From NCBI GenBank assembly GCA_963803155.1, contig CAWDMN010000037.1:1-64000 (forward strand): 64,000 nt of DNA. The letters run 5' to 3'. The DNA comes from CAWDMN01 sp963803155. Lineage in GTDB: Bacteria; Acidobacteriota; Terriglobia; Versatilivoradales; Versatilivoraceae. The position numbers were made by a program, and so were the translations under genes. Below, piece after piece: positions 15,648 through 25,010 of the stretch (positions are counted from its first letter, which is position 1; each line of letters opens with the position of its first letter). Below the pieces are notes generated by a model, which worked only from the letters and a program-made list of their open reading frames with translations, ran no database searches and was not told where the DNA came from.

Positions 15648-16519
15648 CTCGATCTCCAATCATTTTTCTTTTATCCTCTGTTGGCCAACAATTTAATTCT
15701 CCCGAATCGGTGAAAGCAATTATTAGCGAATGATCCTGAGTCGGGAGAAGTTTGTATTTACGGTCTTTTCAAGATTCAAGAAAAGTGCATATTCGAGCAC
15801 TTTTCGAGACTCGCCAGCTTTTTATTGCCCCTGCCAAGGCCAATCGCCGGTCCAGAATGGAGAAGAAGGCAAAATCCGCCATTCAGTCTAAGCCAAGCCT
15901 ACTCCTCTCCGCTCTGTCAACAGGTCCAAAGCAGGCGGCCTACCGGTAAAGGAACAATGCCGCTTTGCTCGAAAAAGCCGTCCTTGGGGATTAGGGCAAA
16001 AAAAAGAGTCTCTCCCGCAAATGATAATGAACCGATCTGGAAAGGAGTTTTACCATGATAGCCGGAGGACTGTCAACCGCCACCGCCACCGCCGCCGCGC
16101 CAGCATTCACTCCCCCAGGACGAAGGGTTAGATCTACTTATTCCGTATAATGCTTGATGCCTCAATTGTGCATTTGATGGAATAGTATAGGTTGAAGAGA
16201 AGGTGACCCCGGGCGAGGAGGTGCTGTTCAGATTCCTGGACGCCATTAGAAAATACCTGGGCTTGAATAATTACAATAATTCTATCTCAACTTGATGGTC
16301 AGAAAAGAAAACTCGTAACTACGCAGTACCCCTCCGATTGGTAGCCACGCTGAGTGTATTTTACGAGGCGTGGAGCTTGGCTGCCTAGCCAAAGCCCACG
16401 GCTCGCTGGAAAACTCTCACCGTGGCTACCAGTAATCCTAGGCCTGAGCAGCTACGATTTATTTATCGCAACTTCTCCCATTGAATACAAAGAGAGCGGG
16501 GAGCTTTGGTGTCCGCTCG
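15648..16519. other. Intergenic region, mostly repeats
   Basis: Upstream of the winged-helix gene there is no clear promoter. Positions 16200-16260 share TTCCTGGACGCCATTAG with 11365-11395. Positions 16315-16435 hold GTAACTACGCAG followed by the GTAGCCACG...CCAAAGCCCACGG...CCGTGGCTAC palindromic unit related to 5003-5105 and 61300-61432. TGTTCAGATTCCTGGACG (16225-16242) is a chance-level near match to the IclR-type dyad. Confidence 0.5.
16055..16150 (+). CDS. Possible 31-residue small protein
   Basis: An open frame MIAGGLSTATATAAAPAFTP... with an SD (AAAGGAG, 7 nt). Its ATG overlaps the TGA of another open frame (15825-16058) as ATGA. The Ala/Thr-rich sequence comes from a GCC-ACC microrepeat. 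No family is recognised, and it may be chance. Confidence 0.25.
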   Translation: MIAGGLSTATATAAAPAFTPPGRRVRSTYSV

Positions 16520-18883
16520 TTACTCTCTCACCTTTAGCATACCCTTGAGAGGCAGCTCTTCGGACGACCTCCCAACCATGATTTCGAAGTCGCCAGGGAA
16601 GACAACCCAGTGCATATCGCGGTCGAGCAACTGCAAACCCGCGGGGGTAAGAGTAAGTGTTACCGTTTTCGTCTCCCCAGGTTTTAGCGCCACTCTCTCG
16701 AATCCTCGCAATTGCATGACTGGCGTCGATACCGGCGCAACCTTTTCATGAATGTAAAGCTGCACGGTTTCTTCGCCCGCCCGCTGACCCACATTCTTCA
16801 CGCTCACACTAACCCGCGCATCGCCCCCCGGCCGGATCTCCGCCGGCTCGATGCGAAGGCCGCTGTATTCATATTTTGTATAACTCAGGCCAAAACCAAA
16901 GGGATAGAGCGGCGTTGCGGGCATGTCCACATAGCCCCTTTTCGCATCATTTATCCAATAGGCTTTGGAGGGCTTGTAATTGTAAAACATCGGCAATTGG
17001 CCGGAGTGCCGAGGAACGCTAATGGCTAGCCGCCCGCTGGGATTGTAATCGCCGAAGAGTACGTCGGCCACGGCGTGTCCGCCGCGCTCGCCGGGCCGCC
17101 AGGCCTCGACGATAGCTGGCACCTGCTCGGCCGTCCAGCGGATTGAAAGCGGACGGCCGTTGACCAGGATAACCACGGTGGGCGTCCCAGTCTCAAAGAC
17201 GGCTTTGATGAGATCCTCTTGAACGCCGGTAAGATCCAGGCTCGCCACATCATGGCTTTCGCCATCAGTGATAGGATCCTTTTCCTCGTCCACGCCGTTC
17301 TGCCCTTGGTTCTCGCCTACCACTACAATCGCCACATCCGCGTTCTTCGCCGCCCGCGTGGCTTCCGCAAACCCACTCTTGTCCGTGCCTAGGACTCCGC
17401 ACCCCTTTACATGGCTGACCTTGGTCTGGGGTGAAACCTTTGCCTGGATGCCTTCGAGGATGCTCACGATGTGTTGGGGGATGGCCTTGGGTGAATAATC
17501 CCCTAGCTGGTTGAGCAGGTTTTCCGCATCGGGCCCGATCACCGCGATCGATTTCAAGTTCTTCGCAAGGGGGAGAAGGTTCTTCTCATTCTTCAGCAAG
17601 ACGATTCCTTCCCGGGCTGAGCGCAAAGCCAGATCCTGGTGCTCCTGGGAATGCACGGTCCGGATTGCCTGTTCCACGTCGACGTGCGGATTGTCGAACA
17701 GACCCAAGCGAAATTTCTGCTCCAAGACTCTCCGCACCGCCCGGTCGAGTAGTGCCATCGGGACTCTTCCTTCTTCCACATTCTCGACCAGTGGTTTCAT
17801 GTAGGCCGGCTCGTATGTGACGTTGACGTCTACCCCCGCTTTCAAGGACTGAGCTCCGGCGTCTTTCTGCGTTGCGGCAACGTTCTCGTATAGCAGAGTT
17901 CCGAAACCGCCTCCTTCGCTCAGCACCAGGCCTTTGAATCCCAACTCCTCGCGTAAGATCTTGGTCAGAATCTTTTCCGAAGAGTGATTCGGCACATCAT
18001 CGATTGCGGGGTAGGTGGCCATCACGCCCAGCGCGCCAGCCTCCTTGATCCCCGCCACCCAGGGAATCAGGAAAGTCTCTCGCAAATTCCGCTCCGAGAT
18101 CTCCATGGCGCCGCGCTCGAGTCCGCTGGCAGGCTGGCTCTGGCCGGGATAATGGCAAAGCACGGCCACCACCTTGTCCTTCGCGGCAACGTCGTACCCC
18201 TGCGCTCCCCGGACAATGGAAGTGGCGATCCGGGCGCACAAGTAAGGGTCTTCGCTGAACCCCTCGCAGTTCCTTCCCATGCGCGGGTCACGGTTCGGTT
18301 CCACCACCAGCGTGCATAATTCATGAATCCCCACGGCACGGGCTTCTTCAGCCGCCGCGGCATAAATGGCTTTCACTAAAGCCATATCGAATGTGCTGCC
18401 GAGGGCGAGGCCCTCCGGGAAGACCGTGGCCCCCGGAAACATGGCGCCGTGCGTCCCTTCTTCCGTTTGCAGCAGGGGAATCTTCAGCCGGGTTTTTTTC
18501 AAAGCAATGTCCTGGAGCAGGTTAAAGTACTCGGCCTGCTGTCGGGCTCCTTCACGCAGAATCTCGTTAGCCAGCGTGAAAAAGCCGCCGCCGGGGCCGA
18601 TTTCATCCGTGTACGTCCCTTCCGCGAATCGCTTGCATGACTCGAGCTTGGTGAGGATGTCGTTTCCGAGTTCGTCCACATAAACGCAGGGCATGTTAAG
18701 TTGTCCGACCTTCTCCTTCAAGGTCATCCGGCTGAGCAAGTCGTCGATCCGCTTATTGACCGGCTCTTTCCGGTCGAGATAAATGGGCAGCTCGCCGCTG
18801 GTTTGCCCGAAACCCGCCAGGTTGCTCAACGTGGCCGCGATGATTGCGACAAAGAATGCCAAAGACATGTTTTTCCGAGTCAC
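16520..18883 (-). CDS. GH3 family glycosidase with altered catalytic residues
   Basis: A 787-residue secreted protein: signal peptide, GH3 N-terminal barrel, GH3 C-terminal domain (from GIVLLKNEKNLLPL) and a fibronectin III-like tail (GEETVQLYIHE). Conserved GH3 context is seen in EPNRDPRMGRNCEGFSEDP. The nucleophile motif, normally SD, is SE here (GFKGLVLSEGGG, E323), and the usual KH motif reads CHYPGQ (C243). It may be inactive, use Glu, or act on another substrate class. The GTG at 18883 gives a charged signal-peptide N-region but touches the SD; ATG at 18868 is an alternative. It is the last gene of the long minus-strand cluster. Confidence 0.87.
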   Translation of the reverse strand: MTRKNMSLAFFVAIIAATLSNLAGFGQTSGELPIYLDRKEPVNKRIDDLLSRMTLKEKVGQLNMPCVYVDELGNDILTKLESCKRFAEGTYTDEIGPGGGFFTLANEILREGARQQAEYFNLLQDIALKKTRLKIPLLQTEEGTHGAMFPGATVFPEGLALGSTFDMALVKAIYAAAAEEARAVGIHELCTLVVEPNRDPRMGRNCEGFSEDPYLCARIATSIVRGAQGYDVAAKDKVVAVLCHYPGQSQPASGLERGAMEISERNLRETFLIPWVAGIKEAGALGVMATYPAIDDVPNHSSEKILTKILREELGFKGLVLSEGGGFGTLLYENVAATQKDAGAQSLKAGVDVNVTYEPAYMKPLVENVEEGRVPMALLDRAVRRVLEQKFRLGLFDNPHVDVEQAIRTVHSQEHQDLALRSAREGIVLLKNEKNLLPLAKNLKSIAVIGPDAENLLNQLGDYSPKAIPQHIVSILEGIQAKVSPQTKVSHVKGCGVLGTDKSGFAEATRAAKNADVAIVVVGENQGQNGVDEEKDPITDGESHDVASLDLTGVQEDLIKAVFETGTPTVVILVNGRPLSIRWTAEQVPAIVEAWRPGERGGHAVADVLFGDYNPSGRLAISVPRHSGQLPMFYNYKPSKAYWINDAKRGYVDMPATPLYPFGFGLSYTKYEYSGLRIEPAEIRPGGDARVSVSVKNVGQRAGEETVQLYIHEKVAPVSTPVMQLRGFERVALKPGETKTVTLTLTPAGLQLLDRDMHWVVFPGDFEIMVGRSSEELPLKGMLKVRE

Positions 18884-19104
18884 TCCTCACCTCCGAGAGC
18901 CCCAACCGGTTTACACCTGATTCCGAGAGGGGTTGATTGGTCATGCATCATTCCTGCCTGGACAACCATTGGGGCACAGGGACGATAAACCTTGCATAAC
19001 ATTGTACTGCCTCACGACTGACGGCGTTAGAGATCGTCGGGATCCAAGCCTGTTTCGATGCCAACAGGCGAGACCCGTGGCGATGTCGGAAAGAAGGGAG
19101 CATT

Positions 19105-20751
19105 TTAACGGATGAAAACTTCTCCTCCGCTCCTCCGGCTGATCGTTACCGCAAAATCTCCACGCCCAAGATCTCTTATGGTATATCCCGCTGCCTTAAG
19201 ATCAGGTCGCAACTTGAGTTTGTTCTTATTCACGGTAACCGCCGTGGGACGGAAGTTCAGCCGAAGGTACTCTATTCCAGCAGTGTCGGTGGAAGTGTAT
19301 TGAACCTTCTTTCCGTCGTAAGACACTTCCTTAATCACTCCTGGGGAGTACAGGATGTGGTTCTCTCCCGGCGGAGCCCACTCGGGAATTGCCGCAAAGG
19401 CAGGGTAAAACATGCGAGGGCACTCGCCGTAACAATCGGACCACCAGTTGGAGATGTCTTTGCTTACGGGACTTTCGAAGGCCTGCCCCTCGGAAGTCGT
19501 GCAGTAAGTCACCCAATTCAGAGAGCGGTAGGCTTTTTCCTTATAGGCCTCATCCCCTGAAACGGCATACCAGCGGGCACACTCGGCGGCATAGCGTGCG
19601 GTTTGATAATCCATCTTGGGGAGAAAGCTATCCTGTTCACCCACGATATTCGCTCCCCATTGAGTTGCCGGTTCGCCGGGAGCGCAACGAAAGACAAAAT
19701 TCTCCTCAGTCCATTTGATCAGTCTCGGCACATTGGTCTTCCACTCCGGATCAAACTCCGGGTGATCCAGCAGATATAAAGTCGCATTGCTGGCACTCAG
19801 ATTGCTTTTATAAGTGTTGCTATTCACATCCGTATCGGAGTGTCCATCCGTCCAGTATCCGGTCTTCATGGGATATTGCAGGATGAAATCCCTTGCTTTG
19901 ATTCGAGCTATTTCGTAAGCCTTCACGTTCCCGAGCTTTGCTTTGATTAGCTGGTCGAGAAGCATATAACAGCCGGTCCAGTTCGCGCCATATTCCGCCG
20001 TTATCTTTCCAGAATCCATCACCACTCGATAAGGCCAGACGGAGCGCTCCGCATTGCCGACTCTGGCTTTGCTGGCCAGGGTGTCGGCCACCTGGAGGGA
20101 AGCCGTCAAATATTTTTTATCGCCGGTGAAAAGGTACATCCGATAATAGGTCAATCCCATTTCTCCAGCATGGTCCACCTGGATTTCGTGGAGCACCAGC
20201 CTTTTGCCAGATGTGAATCCGCGAAAATCCAGATCGCCTGCATTCGTTGTGGTGTAAGGGAAATTAGGCCAGGCGAAAGAGGCGGCGCTGGTTCCATGCT
20301 CTATCGTGTAATCAATGAGGTTCTTCACGATGGTCATGACGGAAGCGTCTCCCGTGTATGCGTAATAAAGCCGCGCCGATTCAAACCAGTTCGGAATTTT
20401 CTCACCCACATCATTCATCCAGGTATCCGGCTCCAGTTTTCCATTCTTATCCCAATAGGCGCAATAGAAGTAATACTGCGGATAGGAAGATCGGGGGGAT
20501 GGGCCTGGAGAGTTTGGGACTTTGGTTTTGATGAAGTCCCACCGCAACCGGAGGAAGTGATCGTAGGCTTTTTCAGTGGGAGTCGACCATGGAATGATTT
20601 TGTTCAGATTATCCAACACCACTTTGTGAGTGTTAAAGATATCTTCCGCCATCAGAGGCAACAATCCGGCGCCGCCACCCATGGGAAAAGTCAAGTAGAG
20701 AGCAATAAATACGCCGATATGATTCATTCTGATCCAGATTTTCGTGGACAT
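19105..20751 (-). CDS. Secreted alpha/alpha-barrel-like protein, unknown
   Basis: About 548 residues with a signal peptide (after MSTKIWIRMNH, hydrophobic to about residue 35). Repeated helix pairs with Trp/Tyr-rich turns (FESARLYYAYTGDASVMTIV, YRMYLFTGDKKYLTASLQVA, CARWYAVSGDEAYKEKAYRS) suggest an (alpha/alpha)6 barrel as in many glycosidases and polysaccharide lyases. The last 90 residues look like a beta-domain. No catalytic residues can be assigned. The cluster position supports a glycan-related role. The ATG at 20751 is a choice between several weak starts. Confidence 0.65.
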   Translation of the reverse strand: MSTKIWIRMNHIGVFIALYLTFPMGGGAGLLPLMAEDIFNTHKVVLDNLNKIIPWSTPTEKAYDHFLRLRWDFIKTKVPNSPGPSPRSSYPQYYFYCAYWDKNGKLEPDTWMNDVGEKIPNWFESARLYYAYTGDASVMTIVKNLIDYTIEHGTSAASFAWPNFPYTTTNAGDLDFRGFTSGKRLVLHEIQVDHAGEMGLTYYRMYLFTGDKKYLTASLQVADTLASKARVGNAERSVWPYRVVMDSGKITAEYGANWTGCYMLLDQLIKAKLGNVKAYEIARIKARDFILQYPMKTGYWTDGHSDTDVNSNTYKSNLSASNATLYLLDHPEFDPEWKTNVPRLIKWTEENFVFRCAPGEPATQWGANIVGEQDSFLPKMDYQTARYAAECARWYAVSGDEAYKEKAYRSLNWVTYCTTSEGQAFESPVSKDISNWWSDCYGECPRMFYPAFAAIPEWAPPGENHILYSPGVIKEVSYDGKKVQYTSTDTAGIEYLRLNFRPTAVTVNKNKLKLRPDLKAAGYTIRDLGRGDFAVTISRRSGGEVFIR

Positions 20752-20941
20752 ATTCGATCTCACTTTTGATAAGCAGAATCACTGCATAAAGCGGATATTC
20801 AGTAAATTTTCAGCCATGGATAACGTCTTGATGTCATGAATTTCATTGAATTAGAGATTGGGCAGACCCCCAGTCCGCCACTCTCCGCTTGATTCGTAAT
20901 CCGCATTGGCCCTGGATTTTACAGAACAAAGGTCTGCTCCA

Positions 20942-22072
20942 CTATCCCGCCTTTAGCTGATGCGTGAATTGCGACAATACCTCGCATCCGTCTTCAGTCA
21001 CGCGAACCACATATTCCAGCCGTAGACCTTGTTTTTCGTTGTAAACTCCCGGTTCCATGGCAAAGACCATATTCGGGGCCAACTCCAGATGGTTGTAAGG
21101 CACAATCCGCGGCTCTTCATGGTAGACGACACCAATGCCATGTCCGCCATGATGCGGAAAGCCTCCCAGTCCCGCCAAATGTTCCCGCATAACCCGGTCA
21201 ATGGCGGAAGCTTTCACTCCCGGTCGGACGGCTTGAATCCCCAGTTCTAAAGCCTCTTTGACCCGCAGAAAAAAATCCTGCTGAGCCGGCGTGGGACTTC
21301 CCACAACTACGGTGTTGCAACTGTCCCCCCAGTATCCGTCGAGGCAGGGTGTCAAATCGCCCATGACCAGATCTCCAGGTTCCAGCCGCCTATTAGAAGG
21401 ATTGCCGCCGGCTTCTCCCGTGCGCGGACCGCTCACCAGGTCAGCCATCAGCGGAAAACGTTTTCCAGCGGCGGATTCCATGGCACCCCGCACTTGTTCA
21501 AAGAGTTCCAATTCACTCATTCCCGGGCGGGCCTTTTCCAGCAAGGCTTTTTGGCCGACATCGCAGAGCCTCAAGGCTTTCTGGATCAACTCCAGTTCGT
21601 CAGGGTCCTTGATCCACCGCAGCTTTTCAATCTCCTTTGTGACATCAACAAACTCGATTGCCGGATAGGCGGCCTTCAGGGCGCAATGAATCACGGCGGG
21701 AATTGCATTCCATTCGACACCGAGACGGGCCTTGCCGAGTCCGAATTGGTCAATCGCTTCATGCAGCCGCAATTGAAATTGCCGTGTAAAGTCCAGGGGA
21801 CTCTCGTACAAATAACTGGCATAGGTTTTGACCAAAATTTGCGGGTCGATACTAGGAAGTTGCCCCGCCTCCGTATCCGCCACCACCAAAGTAATCTCTC
21901 CATCCGGCACGGCAAGCAGGGCCGCAGGAATCAGATGGAAGGGAGACGGGCCTACTTCGAAGTTGAAAAAATACCCGCTCAGGTGACGCAGCGTGGGCGG
22001 ATGAGTGAACAGGAAAGCATCCACCTGCAAGCCCTTTTGCACTTCTACGAGCTTCGATAATCTGGATGGCAT
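20942..22072 (-). CDS. M24 family Xaa-Pro aminopeptidase-like metallopeptidase
   Basis: About 376 residues. An N-terminal creatinase-like domain (about 1-130) precedes the pita-bread metallopeptidase domain. Metal ligands are visible in order: two Asp in MGDLTPCLDGYWGDSC, His in HHGGHGIGVVYH, Glu in AMEPGVYN, and Glu in GLRLEYVVRV. It probably removes N-terminal residues next to proline or hydrolyses related amides. The chosen ATG at 22072 has GGGAG 5 nt upstream; longer starts read into a non-conserved leader. It sits between the dehydratase and the alpha/alpha-barrel gene. Confidence 0.87.
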   Translation of the reverse strand: MPSRLSKLVEVQKGLQVDAFLFTHPPTLRHLSGYFFNFEVGPSPFHLIPAALLAVPDGEITLVVADTEAGQLPSIDPQILVKTYASYLYESPLDFTRQFQLRLHEAIDQFGLGKARLGVEWNAIPAVIHCALKAAYPAIEFVDVTKEIEKLRWIKDPDELELIQKALRLCDVGQKALLEKARPGMSELELFEQVRGAMESAAGKRFPLMADLVSGPRTGEAGGNPSNRRLEPGDLVMGDLTPCLDGYWGDSCNTVVVGSPTPAQQDFFLRVKEALELGIQAVRPGVKASAIDRVMREHLAGLGGFPHHGGHGIGVVYHEEPRIVPYNHLELAPNMVFAMEPGVYNEKQGLRLEYVVRVTEDGCEVLSQFTHQLKAG

Positions 22073-22189
22073 GTGGACTCCCTGGGGAAAAAGTGACGAG
22101 TGACGAGTGATGAGAATGGAGGAGCAATCGCCGAGCAGGGCACCAGTCATTCCAATGATGTGCCTTTGCATAAAACGTACTGCAAGAGA

Positions 22190-23317
22190 TCAGTTCATGC
22201 CTATCTGGACACCATACTTCCGAATGACCTCGGGATTGAGTTCGATGCCCAAGCCAGGCGCTTGTGGAACCTCCACAAATCCATTCCTCTGCTCAAAAGG
22301 ATGAGTCAGAATTTCTTTTCGTATTCCTGATTCGGTCACCGAAAACTCAAGGAACGGAGCGTGGGGGATGGCAGCAATCATTTGGATGCAAGCGGCCACC
22401 AAAATGCCGGTTTTGAAAGCATGCGGCACGCAGAGAATGTGGGCATCGGCCGCCATGGTCGCGATTTTTCGAAACTCCGTCAAACCGCCGCAACGTGAAA
22501 TATCAGGCTGCACTACATCGATTCCCGTTTCCCGAATCAGACGTCCAAAGGCCAGGCGGCCGCTTTCTTCTTCACCCGTGGCGATCCGGATGGAAGCGGC
22601 ATCCGCCAGTCTCCGATATCCCTCCAAGTCCTCCGCCGGGAAAGGCTCTTCGAGCCAATATACATTGAATTGTTCGCAGGCCCGCGCCATATGCAGGGCG
22701 GATTTATATTGATACCGCTTGCCAATGTCGATCATTAGCTCCACCTGATCTCCGGCCGCCTGCCGGGCGGCCCGGACCAGTTCGACATCGCGGCGGACGT
22801 CATAGCCCAAGGGCCCCCAGCCCAACTTGACCGCGGTAAATCCTTGCTGCACCTGGGAGTCCACCAACCGTTTCACTTCATCGAGAGTCTCCGGCATCAG
22901 CGCGCTGGCATAGGGGCGGACACGATCGGCATAGCTCCCTCCCAAGAGTTTGTGAACCGGCATCCCCGTGGCTTTTCCCATGATATCCCAGAGCGCCATA
23001 TCGATGCCGCTCATCACATGCATCACGGGCCCGAACCGGCCGTAATAATAAGTCTTCGCCCACATCTCCCGCCAAATCTGCTCGTAGTCAAATGGATCTT
23101 TGCCCACCACCACTTCACGCAGTCCATAGCAAGTCCCATGAGACATATAGGCATTGACAATGGCTTTCCCCACCAGAGGAGCGGTATCCACCTCCCCGTA
23201 GCCTGAAATGCCGGCATCCGTCTCCACTTGAATGATCAGATCATCCTGAGTGCCGTCCGCGGCAGTGGAGATTTCAGGCAAACGGAGCACAATGGCCTTT
23301 ACATCAGTGATTATCAT
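22190..23317 (-). CDS. Mandelate racemase/muconate lactonizing-type enolase superfamily enzyme
   Basis: A 375-residue enolase-superfamily protein. Expected residues are present: general-acid/base Lys in TAVKLGWG (K164), metal ligands D197 (MIDIGKRY), E223 (YWLEEPF) and E249 (TGEEESG), and the D272 (QPDISRCGG) / H299 (VPHAF) dyad of the mandelate racemase group. The second lysine of the KxK motif is absent. This pattern fits an acid-sugar dehydratase that makes 2-keto-3-deoxy acids. The nearby SDR and RraA-like genes agree with that. The substrate cannot be assigned. Confidence 0.88.
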   Translation of the reverse strand: MIITDVKAIVLRLPEISTAADGTQDDLIIQVETDAGISGYGEVDTAPLVGKAIVNAYMSHGTCYGLREVVVGKDPFDYEQIWREMWAKTYYYGRFGPVMHVMSGIDMALWDIMGKATGMPVHKLLGGSYADRVRPYASALMPETLDEVKRLVDSQVQQGFTAVKLGWGPLGYDVRRDVELVRAARQAAGDQVELMIDIGKRYQYKSALHMARACEQFNVYWLEEPFPAEDLEGYRRLADAASIRIATGEEESGRLAFGRLIRETGIDVVQPDISRCGGLTEFRKIATMAADAHILCVPHAFKTGILVAACIQMIAAIPHAPFLEFSVTESGIRKEILTHPFEQRNGFVEVPQAPGLGIELNPEVIRKYGVQIGMN

Positions 23318-23340
23318 CTTGAATTTCTCCCTAGAAAATC
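23318..23340 (-). promoter_or_regulatory. Conserved RBS leader box of the dehydratase gene
   Basis: GATTTTCTAGGGAG (23327-23340, minus), 9 nt before ATG. The preceding TACTTACAGC is shared with the leader of repeat copy E (near 39622-39632), so repeat and gene leader are related. Confidence 0.65.
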
Positions 23341-23394
23341 GCTGTAAGTAGTTGAAAAATTATGAGCGGCGTCAGTCAAGCCGACTGCTCCTAC

Positions 23395-23476
23395 AGGTAG
23401 GGCGCTTTCGCCGAAAGCGCCGCTTGTGCCTGCTTTGCTTTGCACTGGCGGACGGCTCGGCGAGCCGTCCCTACCG
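23395..23476. repeat. REP/BIME-like palindromic repeat
   Basis: GGTAGGGCGCTTTCGCCG and CGGCGAGCCGTCCCTACC arms, each with an internal dyad. It has the same architecture as 9818-9898. Confidence 0.65.
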
Positions 23477-23484
23477 TACAAAGC

Positions 23485-23541
23485 CGATTTTCATTGTCTT
23501 TTTGTGCCAGCCGTGCTGGCATGAGGAGTTCCTCAGAAATC
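23485..23541 (-). repeat. SD-ATG mini-gene repeat, copy D
   Basis: On the minus strand: GATTTCTGAGGAACTCCTC, ATG, then MPARLAQKDNEN. It lies between the CehA-like gene and the dehydratase. A partial copy (GATTTTCATCGTCTTTG) follows at about 23562-23578. Confidence 0.7.
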
Positions 23542-23584
23542 CCCCTTCAATAGGGAAATAGATTTTCATCGTCTTTGCGGGAAC

Positions 23585-24910
23585 TCATTCCGCTTTCCGG
23601 AATTGAGCTTCATTGGCAATTTTTTGGTAGATCTCCCGTGCCTGCCGATATCGGTTTTGGGCTGCGGCAAGGTCTTTGGAGAAATACTGGTTCCACGGGC
23701 CGCCGGGAGAAGTCTTCTCCAACAAGTTGTCGATAAAACGGACAAAGTAGAGAGCGTCTTCGGCACTGGCCCGAACCGGAGCCTGATTGACTTTGATGAA
23801 CACCGCGGCGGTATTCGTTTGGTGTCCCTGCTCATTCATGCGCCGCGCACAGACCCAGCCACTTTCTTTGAAGTTGAGAGAAGTGCGCATTTCGACCGGA
23901 GATCCCGAAGAGGCTTTCGCCTCCTGGGTTCCCACCACCTTGCCATTTTGTACCAATTCGATTCGGCCTTGAAGCGGCTGCAAAGAGGTCCATCGGACCA
24001 TGACGGGGAGCCGCTTCTCTCGGGGGAGTCGGATCTCATCTCCCGGTCTTGCGCGGCCATCCACTTTTAGATCCAGGAATTCTTCATGCCCGTTGGTGGA
24101 AATCACGGTTCGTCCTTTGGCGATCCCCTCAATCCAGCTACGATAGGTGAGCTTTCCGCCCGGCACCGAGACATAAGTCAGGAGCGATCCGATCGGCTTG
24201 CGGTCGTTGCAGGGAAAATCCGTCGCCGCGGCGAGGCCCGGGCGAAAGCCGCAGTTTAAAAGTTTGTAATATGCGTGGATAACGGCATCATTGCGCCAGA
24301 CGTCCTCCATGAGAAAATCCACGGTCCCTAAGGCCACCTCTACGGGATATTCGAGCGGTTGGCAACAGCTCAACTTGTTGGGAATTCCATCATCGAGGTA
24401 CTGCATGTGGGCATACCCGGAAATCCCACCCTGCTTTTTTACCCATTGGATGATGGGATAAGTATACTCGGCAAAGGTTGTCTCCGCATGCTGGAGTCCG
24501 AGATTGATTAGATGCCCCCCGATGACTTTTTTTTCAAAAGTCACTCCCTCGGGATCGAAATGCCATTCCGCGTCCCAGTGGATCAGCCGTCCGGGCTTGG
24601 AGGCGGGATAGTCGCCCCCATTCACTTTGGGCAAATCGATGTCAGCCCGCCGTGCCTCTCCGTTTCCCATGTCAGCGAGCATCGAAACCACGGCCAGATT
24701 ATGGGTTTGCATCATGGTGAGAATGTCTTCCGGGGTAACGGGCTCATGGCCGCTGCCCACTCCGCAATCCATGTGTACATGCGGATCTCCGGCAAACCAA
24801 TCCGCTGGCTCAGGATTTTTCCCCAGTTTGGCCGAGTGTTGTTCAGCCCAAACAGTTAGACACGCCAACCAACAAAGTCCTGCGCAAAACAAAAGCCGCT
24901 TCAGTATCAT
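23585..24910 (-). CDS. CehA/McbA-type metallohydrolase (PHP-like), secreted
   Basis: A 441-residue protein with a signal peptide (MILKRLLFCAGLCWLACLTVWAE in two hydrophobic blocks). The metal motif WFAGDPHVHMDCG at the start of the mature chain, further His in ISGYAHMQY and Asp in LAAATDFPCND, are characteristic of the CehA/McbA family with a PHP-like fold. The family hydrolyses esters, carbamates and phosphate-type bonds; the natural substrate is unknown. AAGGA lies 8 nt before the ATG. About 100 bp separate it from the upstream transporter gene, and co-transcription is likely. Confidence 0.83.
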   Translation of the reverse strand: MILKRLLFCAGLCWLACLTVWAEQHSAKLGKNPEPADWFAGDPHVHMDCGVGSGHEPVTPEDILTMMQTHNLAVVSMLADMGNGEARRADIDLPKVNGGDYPASKPGRLIHWDAEWHFDPEGVTFEKKVIGGHLINLGLQHAETTFAEYTYPIIQWVKKQGGISGYAHMQYLDDGIPNKLSCCQPLEYPVEVALGTVDFLMEDVWRNDAVIHAYYKLLNCGFRPGLAAATDFPCNDRKPIGSLLTYVSVPGGKLTYRSWIEGIAKGRTVISTNGHEEFLDLKVDGRARPGDEIRLPREKRLPVMVRWTSLQPLQGRIELVQNGKVVGTQEAKASSGSPVEMRTSLNFKESGWVCARRMNEQGHQTNTAAVFIKVNQAPVRASAEDALYFVRFIDNLLEKTSPGGPWNQYFSKDLAAAQNRYRQAREIYQKIANEAQFRKAE

Positions 24911-25010
24911 GATCGATCCTTTCCAGTCGAAAGTCCTGAATCTCGGGGCAATCTCTTGCCTTAATTCTCATTTTCGCCAACGCTTCATTCAAATTGTCCG
25001 TCGTAGGCTA

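Noticed and set aside
16225..16242. TGTTCA-GATTCC-TGGACG as a fifth IclR operator
   Set aside because: It is part of a dispersed repeat (also near 11365), the right half has a mismatch, and no sugar gene starts beside it.
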